Below, one piece after another: positions 56,675 through 64,000 of a stretch of 64,000 nucleotides of DNA. The notes under the pieces were generated by a model, which did not search any database, was not told where the DNA came from, and saw only the letters and a program-made list of their open reading frames with translations. How positions within the stretch are numbered: position 1 is the stretch's first letter; every line of letters begins with the position of its first letter. The translations under genes were made by a program, and so were the position numbers. The DNA is from Pseudomonas lundensis (lineage in GTDB: Bacteria; Pseudomonadota; Gammaproteobacteria; Pseudomonadales; Pseudomonadaceae). Location: contig NZ_NQKI01000010.1 in the NCBI RefSeq assembly GCF_002269125.1, positions 1 through 64,000 of the forward strand, given 5' to 3'.

Positions 56675-57885
56675 TCTTCGGCGTCCTCAAACCCTATCCT
56701 TCACCGCTGATCACGGGCCGTGGCATTGACCTCGACTTCCCGCTGCTTGCCGGTTGCCTGGCATTGCTGGGCCTGGGTCTGGTCATGATCACCTCGGCAT
56801 CGTCCGAAGTGGCAGCGTTGCAATCGGGCAACACGCTCTACCACATGATTCGCCACCTGTTTTACATCGTACTCGGGCTCGGCGCCTGCATCTTGACCAT
56901 GATGGTCCCGATTGCGACATGGCAGCGTTGGGGCTGGATGTTGTTGGTTGGTGCGTTTGGCCTACTGGTCATGGTGCTGGTGCCCGGAATTGGCCGTGAG
57001 GTCAACGGCTCCATGCGCTGGATCGGGTTCAGTTTTTTCAACGTTCAGCCTTCTGAAATTGCCAAGGTTTTCGTTGTGATTTATCTGGCCGGTTACCTGG
57101 TACGCCGACAGAAAGAAGTCCGCGAAAGCTGGATGGGCTTTTTCAAACCGTTCATCGTGCTGCTGCCTATGGCTGGCCTGTTGCTGATGGAACCCGACTT
57201 CGGTGCCACCGTCGTGATGATGGGGGCAGCTGCCGCCATGCTGTTTTTGGGTGGCGTTGGTCTTTTCCGCTTTGCCCTGATGGTGGCACTCGCGGTGGGG
57301 GCGGTGTTCGTGCTGGTTCAGGCGCAACCCTACCGGATGGCACGTTTGATCACCTTTACCGACCCCTGGTCTGACCAGTTTGGCTCGGGCTACCAGCTGA
57401 CACAGGCGCTGATTGCGTTTGGTCGTGGCGAATGGTTCGGCGTCGGTCTGGGCAACAGCGTGCAGAAGCAGTTTTACCTGCCCGAAGCCCATACGGACTT
57501 CGTGTTCTCGGTACTGGCCGAAGAGCTGGGCGTGGTCGGTTCGCTCCTCACTGTGGCCTTGTTCGTGTTTGTCTGCGTGCGCGGGATGTACATCGGGATG
57601 TGGGCCGAGCGCGCCAAGCAATATTTCGCTGCTTATATGGCGTACGGTTTGTCCTTCCTGTGGATCGGACAATTCCTGATCAACATCGGGGTGAACGTTG
57701 GTTTGCTGCCAACCAAAGGGTTGACGCTACCGTTCCTCAGTTATGGCGGCAGTTCATTGGTGATTTGCTGCGTGTGCATGGGATTGTTGCTGCGTATTGA
57801 GTGGGAAAGTCGTACCCACTTGGGCAGCGAAGACACCGAGTTTAAAGAAAGCGACTTCGCAGAGGAGCCGAACCATGGGCGCTAA
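56671..57885 (+). CDS. ftsW: Septal peptidoglycan glycosyltransferase FtsW (SEDS family)
   Basis: The 404-residue inner-membrane SEDS protein has ten predicted helices and makes septal glycan strands with FtsI. Signature regions are GREVNGSMRWIGFSFFNVQPSEIAK, which includes the SEDS PSE motif near residue 128, and NVGLLPTKGLTLPFLSYGGSS near 345-365. The catalytic Asp lies in the large periplasmic loop (EAHTDFVFSVLAEELG). The stop overlaps the murG coding start. Confidence 0.96.
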   Translation: MIFGVLKPYPSPLITGRGIDLDFPLLAGCLALLGLGLVMITSASSEVAALQSGNTLYHMIRHLFYIVLGLGACILTMMVPIATWQRWGWMLLVGAFGLLVMVLVPGIGREVNGSMRWIGFSFFNVQPSEIAKVFVVIYLAGYLVRRQKEVRESWMGFFKPFIVLLPMAGLLLMEPDFGATVVMMGAAAAMLFLGGVGLFRFALMVALAVGAVFVLVQAQPYRMARLITFTDPWSDQFGSGYQLTQALIAFGRGEWFGVGLGNSVQKQFYLPEAHTDFVFSVLAEELGVVGSLLTVALFVFVCVRGMYIGMWAERAKQYFAAYMAYGLSFLWIGQFLINIGVNVGLLPTKGLTLPFLSYGGSSLVICCVCMGLLLRIEWESRTHLGSEDTEFKESDFAEEPNHGR

Positions 57886-58937
57886 TGTGCTGATCATGGC
57901 GGGCGGCACCGGCGGACACGTGTTCCCGGCTTTGGCCTGTGCGCGCGAATTTGAAGCCCGTGGTTACACCGTGCACTGGCTCGGTACACCGCGCGGTATC
58001 GAAAACGAACTGGTAGAACCCGCCGGTTTCACCTTGCACCGGATCAACGTCACCGGCCTGCGGGGCAAGAGCAAGCTGTCGTTGCTCAAAGCGCCATTTG
58101 TGTTGCTCAAGGCATTGATGCAAGCGCGCGCCATCATTCGCCAGCTAAAGCCGGTGTGCGTGCTGGGGTTTGGCGGGTATGTGACCGGCCCCGGCGGCCT
58201 GGCAGCCAAAACGTGTGGCGTTCCTGTGATCATCCACGAACAAAACGCTGTGGCCGGCACCGCTAACCGCCTGCTGTTACCGATGACGCAGCGCGTGCTC
58301 GAAGCCTTCCCGGAAACCTTTGAGCCTTCAGACAAACGCCGCACCACCGGCAACCCGGTGCGTACTGAACTGTTTTCACTGGCCCCGCGCGCGTCACTGC
58401 ACGGGCGCAAGGCGCGTTTGCTGGTCTTGGGTGGCAGCTTGGGGGCTGAGCCGCTGAACAAATTGCTGCCTGAAGCGCTGGCTCTCGTACCGGCCGAGGT
58501 GCGCCCTGAGGTGTTCCATCAGGCCGGTAAACAACACGACCAACTGACCGCCGAGCGTTACCACGTGGTCGGCGTGGAGGCTCAAGTTCAGCCTTTTATT
58601 AAAGACATGGCCCACGCTTATGGCTGGGCCGACCTGGTGGTTTGTCGCGCAGGCGCGTTGACCGTCAGTGAACTGGCTGCGGCCGGTCTGCCCTCGCTGC
58701 TGGTGCCCTTGCCCCACGCGATCGACGACCACCAGAGCCGTAATGCCGACTTTTTGGCTCGGGAAGGCGCGGCTTTCCTGATGCCACAAGCGACGACTGG
58801 CGCAGCCGATCTGGCTGCACGCCTGACAGAGGTTTTGATGCAACCGGAACGACTGAACAGCATGGCGACCAATGCTCGCCGCTTGGCCAAACCTGATGCG
58901 ACCCGCAATGTTGTCGATATCTGCCTGGAGGTGGCCC

Positions 58938-58945
<8 letters not shown>
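57875..58945 (+). CDS. murG: UDP-GlcNAc:undecaprenyl-PP-MurNAc-pentapeptide transferase MurG
   Basis: The 356-residue peripheral membrane glycosyltransferase makes lipid II. It has [14 protein letters not shown] near residues 7-20, [15 protein letters not shown] near 125 and the [10 protein letters not shown] donor loop near 190. ATG 57875 has AGAGGAG 7 bases upstream and lies inside the end of ftsW. Its end overlaps the murC start by 8 bases. Confidence 0.96.
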
Positions 58946-61351
<2,406 letters not shown>

Positions 61352-61355
61352 GTCC

Positions 61356-62222
61356 ATGCAAGGCGCCCAGCATCGCCAGCCCCCCCTCGCTCCCGGCCGC
61401 AAGCCGGTGCCGCGTGGCGCGAGCCGAATGGTGGCGAAAGAGCCGATGTCGGCGCGCCTGCCAAAAGCCAATTTCGGCTTTTTGAAGGCGCTGTTCTGGC
61501 CGGTGTTGCTGGTGGCGTTGGGTTTCGGTACTTACGAAGGCGCACAACGGCTCATGCCGTACGCGGACCGGCCGATTACTAACGTCAACGTGCAGGGCGA
61601 CCTGACCTACATCAGCCAGCAGGCCGTGCAACAGCGCATCGCACCTTACATTGCGGCGAGCTTTTTCACGGTCGACCTTGAAGCCATGCGCACCGAGCTG
61701 GAACAGATGCCGTGGATTGCCCATGCCGAAGTGCGACGGGTCTGGCCGGATCAAGTGGTGATCCGTCTTGAAGAGCAATTGCCGGTGGCGCGGTGGGGCG
61801 ATGAAGCTCTGCTGAACAACCAGGGGCAGGCCTTCACCCCGCGTGAGTTGGCCAATTACGAACATTTGCCGCAGCTGTTCGGCCCTCAGCGGGCTCAGCA
61901 GCAAGTGATGCAGCAGTATCAGGTGTTGAGCCAGATGCTGCGTCCGATGGGCTTCTCCATAGCCCGGCTGGAACTGCGTGAACGCGGTAGCTGGTTCCTG
62001 ACAACAGGGGCCGGCAGTGCAGGGCCAGGGATCGAGCTGCTGTTGGGGCGCGATCACTTGGTAGAGAAAATGCGTCGCTTCATAGCCATCTATGAAAAAA
62101 CGCTGAAAGAACAGATTACGAACATAGCGCGCATTGATTTGCGTTATGCCAACGGATTGGCCGTCGGCTGGCGGGAACCTGTGGCACCCACGATAGCCCA
62201 ACCCGCTGTCGCGAAGAATTAA
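61356..62222 (+). CDS. ftsQ: Cell division protein FtsQ
   Basis: The 288-residue bitopic inner-membrane protein has a short cytoplasmic basic N-terminus and one membrane helix (about 44-62). A POTRA domain follows ([22 protein letters not shown]), then a beta domain. It scaffolds the divisome with FtsB and FtsL. The start ATG follows ddlB by 4 bases. Fifteen bases separate its stop codon from ftsA. Confidence 0.95.
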   Translation: MQGAQHRQPPLAPGRKPVPRGASRMVAKEPMSARLPKANFGFLKALFWPVLLVALGFGTYEGAQRLMPYADRPITNVNVQGDLTYISQQAVQQRIAPYIAASFFTVDLEAMRTELEQMPWIAHAEVRRVWPDQVVIRLEEQLPVARWGDEALLNNQGQAFTPRELANYEHLPQLFGPQRAQQQVMQQYQVLSQMLRPMGFSIARLELRERGSWFLTTGAGSAGPGIELLLGRDHLVEKMRRFIAIYEKTLKEQITNIARIDLRYANGLAVGWREPVAPTIAQPAVAKN

Positions 62223-62237
62223 GAAGAGGCAGGACCC

Positions 62238-63497
62238 ATGGCAAATGTGCAAAGCGGCAAAATGATCGTCGGCCTGGATATCGGCACCTCCAAGGTGGTT
62301 GCTCTGGTAGGCGAAGTCGCGGCCGACGGCCAACTCGAAATCGTTGGTATCGGCACCCATCCATCCCGTGGCCTGAAGAAGGGCGTGGTGGTGAATATCG
62401 AATCCACCGTGCAGTCGATCCAGCGCGCAGTGGAAGAAGCGCAGTTGATGGCGGGCTGCCGTATCCACTCGGCGTTCGTCGGCGTGGCGGGCAATCACAT
62501 TCGCAGCCTGAACTCCCACGGCATCGTGGCAATCCGGGACCGTGAAGTCAGTTCGGCCGACCTTGAGCGCGTGCTTGATGCTGCCCAGGCAGTGGCTATT
62601 CCGGCAGACCAGCGCGTACTGCACACCTTGCCGCAGGACTACGTGATCGATAACCAGGAAGGCGTTCGTGAGCCACTGGGCATGTCGGGCGTGCGTCTGG
62701 AAGCCAAGGTCCACGTGGTGACATGCGCCGTGAATGCGGCGCAAAACATCGAGAAGTGTGTACGTCGTTGTGGCCTCGAGGTGGACGACATCATCCTTGA
62801 GCAATTGGCGTCGGCTTACTCAGTACTGACCGATGACGAAAAAGAGCTGGGCGTGTGCCTGGTCGATATCGGCGGCGGCACCACGGACATCGCGATCTTC
62901 ACCGAAGGGGCGATCCGTCATACCGCGGTGATCCCTATTGCTGGCGATCAAGTGACCAACGACATCGCGATGGCGTTGCGCACACCGACCCAGTACGCCG
63001 AAGAAATCAAGATCCGCTACGCCTGCGCGCTGGCCAAGCTGGCAGGCGCCGGTGAAACCATCAAAGTGCCAAGCGTGGGTGATCGTCCACCGCGCGAGCT
63101 GTCGCGCCAGGCCCTGGCCGAAGTGGTCGAGCCCCGTTACGAAGAGCTGTTCAGCCTGATTCAGGCCGAACTGCGCCGCAGCGGTTACGAAGATTTGATC
63201 CCGGCGGGCATCGTCCTGACAGGAGGCACTTCGAAGATGGAAGGCGCGGTCGAGCTGGCCGAAGAAATCTTCCACATGCCTGTGCGTCTGGGCGTGCCAC
63301 ACAGTTTCAAAGGGTTGGCCGATGTTGTGCGTAACCCGATTTACTCCACGGCTGTGGGCTTGCTGCAATACGGGCTGCAAAAACAGTCCGATGGCATTTC
63401 TCTGTCGGGATTAGGCAGCCGCGACAGTTACAGCAGTGAAGAACAGAAAGCCCCTGTCCTTGAGCGCCTTAAGCGTTGGGTGCAGGGCAATTTCTAA
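62238..63497 (+). CDS. ftsA: Cell division protein FtsA
   Basis: The 419-residue actin-like ATPase tethers FtsZ to the membrane. The phosphate loops are [18 protein letters not shown] near residue 11 and [18 protein letters not shown] near 207. The adenosine motif is [20 protein letters not shown] near 328. The C-terminal amphipathic tail ([12 protein letters not shown]) is intact. It is followed by 65 bases and ftsZ. Confidence 0.97.
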   Translation: MANVQSGKMIVGLDIGTSKVVALVGEVAADGQLEIVGIGTHPSRGLKKGVVVNIESTVQSIQRAVEEAQLMAGCRIHSAFVGVAGNHIRSLNSHGIVAIRDREVSSADLERVLDAAQAVAIPADQRVLHTLPQDYVIDNQEGVREPLGMSGVRLEAKVHVVTCAVNAAQNIEKCVRRCGLEVDDIILEQLASAYSVLTDDEKELGVCLVDIGGGTTDIAIFTEGAIRHTAVIPIAGDQVTNDIAMALRTPTQYAEEIKIRYACALAKLAGAGETIKVPSVGDRPPRELSRQALAEVVEPRYEELFSLIQAELRRSGYEDLIPAGIVLTGGTSKMEGAVELAEEIFHMPVRLGVPHSFKGLADVVRNPIYSTAVGLLQYGLQKQSDGISLSGLGSRDSYSSEEQKAPVLERLKRWVQGNF

Positions 63498-63562
63498 GCA
63501 ACAAACGATTTACCAGCAGTAGAAGTAGGCGAAAAAAACTAGAGAAGGTAAGGAGAGGGAAA

Positions 63563-64000
63563 ATGTTCGAACTCGTAGACAACATCCCGCAAAGCCCGGT
63601 AATCAAGGTTATCGGTGTTGGTGGTGGCGGTGGCAATGCTGTTAACCATATGGTTAAGAGCAACATCGAAGGCGTTGAATTCATCTGCGCCAACACGGAC
63701 GCCCAAGCGCTGAAAAGCATTGGCGCCCGTACCATCCTGCAATTGGGCACAGGCGTAACCAAAGGCCTGGGTGCCGGTGCGAACCCTGAAGTTGGCCGTC
63801 AGGCTGCTCTTGAGGACCGCGAGCGCATCGCTGAAGTGCTGCAGGGCACCAACATGGTGTTCATCACCACGGGCATGGGCGGCGGTACCGGTACCGGTGC
63901 TGCACCGATCATTGCCGAAGTAGCCAAGGAAATGGGGATTCTCACCGTTGCGGTGGTGACCCGTCCATTCCCGTTCGAAGGCCGCAAGCGCATGCAGATC
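63563..64000 (+). CDS. ftsZ: Cell division GTPase FtsZ (N-terminal 146 residues; cut by window end)
   Basis: The first 146 residues of the tubulin-like GTPase are visible. [17 protein letters not shown] near 14-30 and the GTP-binding GGGTGTG at 106-112 are perfect. AGGAGAGGG lies just before the ATG at 63563. The gene has no stop within the window because the sequence ends. It is the division-ring gene at the 3' end of the cluster. Confidence 0.97.
   Translation, partial: MFELVDNIPQSPVIKVIGVGGGGGNAVNHMVKSNIEGVEFICANTDAQALKSIGARTILQLGTGVTKGLGAGANPEVGRQAALEDRERIAEVLQGTNMVFITTGMGGGTGTGAAPIIAEVAKEMGILTVAVVTRPFPFEGRKRMQI

Overview
The window is chromosomal DNA of a Pseudomonas species (gammaproteobacterium). 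The evidence is the DppA/OpdP/DppBCDF peptide-import locus next to RoxSR, PA4642-family and SspA/SspB genes, an OprD-family porin, and a complete mraZ-to-ftsZ division and cell-wall cluster with Pseudomonas-type proteins. Moderate GC, tight operons and ordinary stem-loop terminators fit a core genome. I see no insertion sequence, prophage, tRNA or CRISPR array. Gene order is close to several P. aeruginosa PAO1 blocks as I remember them, joined in a different arrangement.

Layout. (1) 1-1361: an accessory-looking stretch with the 3' end of a Pro-rich tandem-repeat protein and a small Asp-rich secreted protein. (2) 1433-12132, minus strand: a peptide-uptake locus with three periplasmic peptide-binding proteins, an OpdP-like porin and the DppBCDF ABC transporter. 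(3) 12553-15361: a SIMPL-domain periplasmic protein and the redox-sensing RoxS/RoxR pair. (4) 15486-18558: small hypothetical genes and malate:quinone oxidoreductase. (5) 19298-31138: housekeeping and envelope genes. These include YajG-like, M48-peptidase and OmpA-type lipoproteins, an acyltransferase, an unusual SRAP-domain protein, a GDT1/UPF0016 manganese exporter candidate behind a yybP-ykoY manganese riboswitch, RsmC, HprA, a LysE exporter, a DUF1302 protein and an MBL hydrolase. (6) 31296-37328: ZapG/YhcB, an alpha/beta hydrolase, TrpS with a C-terminal YegP-like extension, ZapE, a GlxA-type regulator and a Tas-type aldo/keto reductase. (7) 37575-46048: rplM-rpsI, the cytochrome bc1 operon petABC, sspAB, and a minus-strand envelope group (DolP-like, DiaA/GmhA-like, YraN, LpoA). 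(8) 46267-47634: rsmI and RNase P RNA. (9) 47989-64000: mraZ-rsmH-ftsL-ftsI-murE-murF-mraY-murD-ftsW-murG-murC-ddlB-ftsQ-ftsA-ftsZ, with ftsZ cut by the window edge.

How the parts work together. OpdP, three DppA-type binding proteins and DppBCDF would carry di- and tripeptides across both membranes. RoxSR and bc1 belong to respiratory redox control and electron flow, and Mqo feeds electrons to quinone. The dcw cluster makes lipid II (MurC-F, MraY, MurG, Ddl) and the divisome (FtsL, I, W, Q, A, Z). LpoA, ZapG and ZapE, encoded elsewhere in the window, act on the same wall-synthesis and division machinery.

The most interesting observations are: an SRAP protein that keeps Cys2 and the active-site Glu but lacks the segment carrying the catalytic His and has His in place of the conserved Asn; a long three-helix RNA structure with a U-rich tail between petC and sspA; the Mn riboswitch with two interleaved downstream hairpins; a Pro-rich repeat protein ending in a duplicated 44-residue module; and several palindromes in promoter regions that look like operators.
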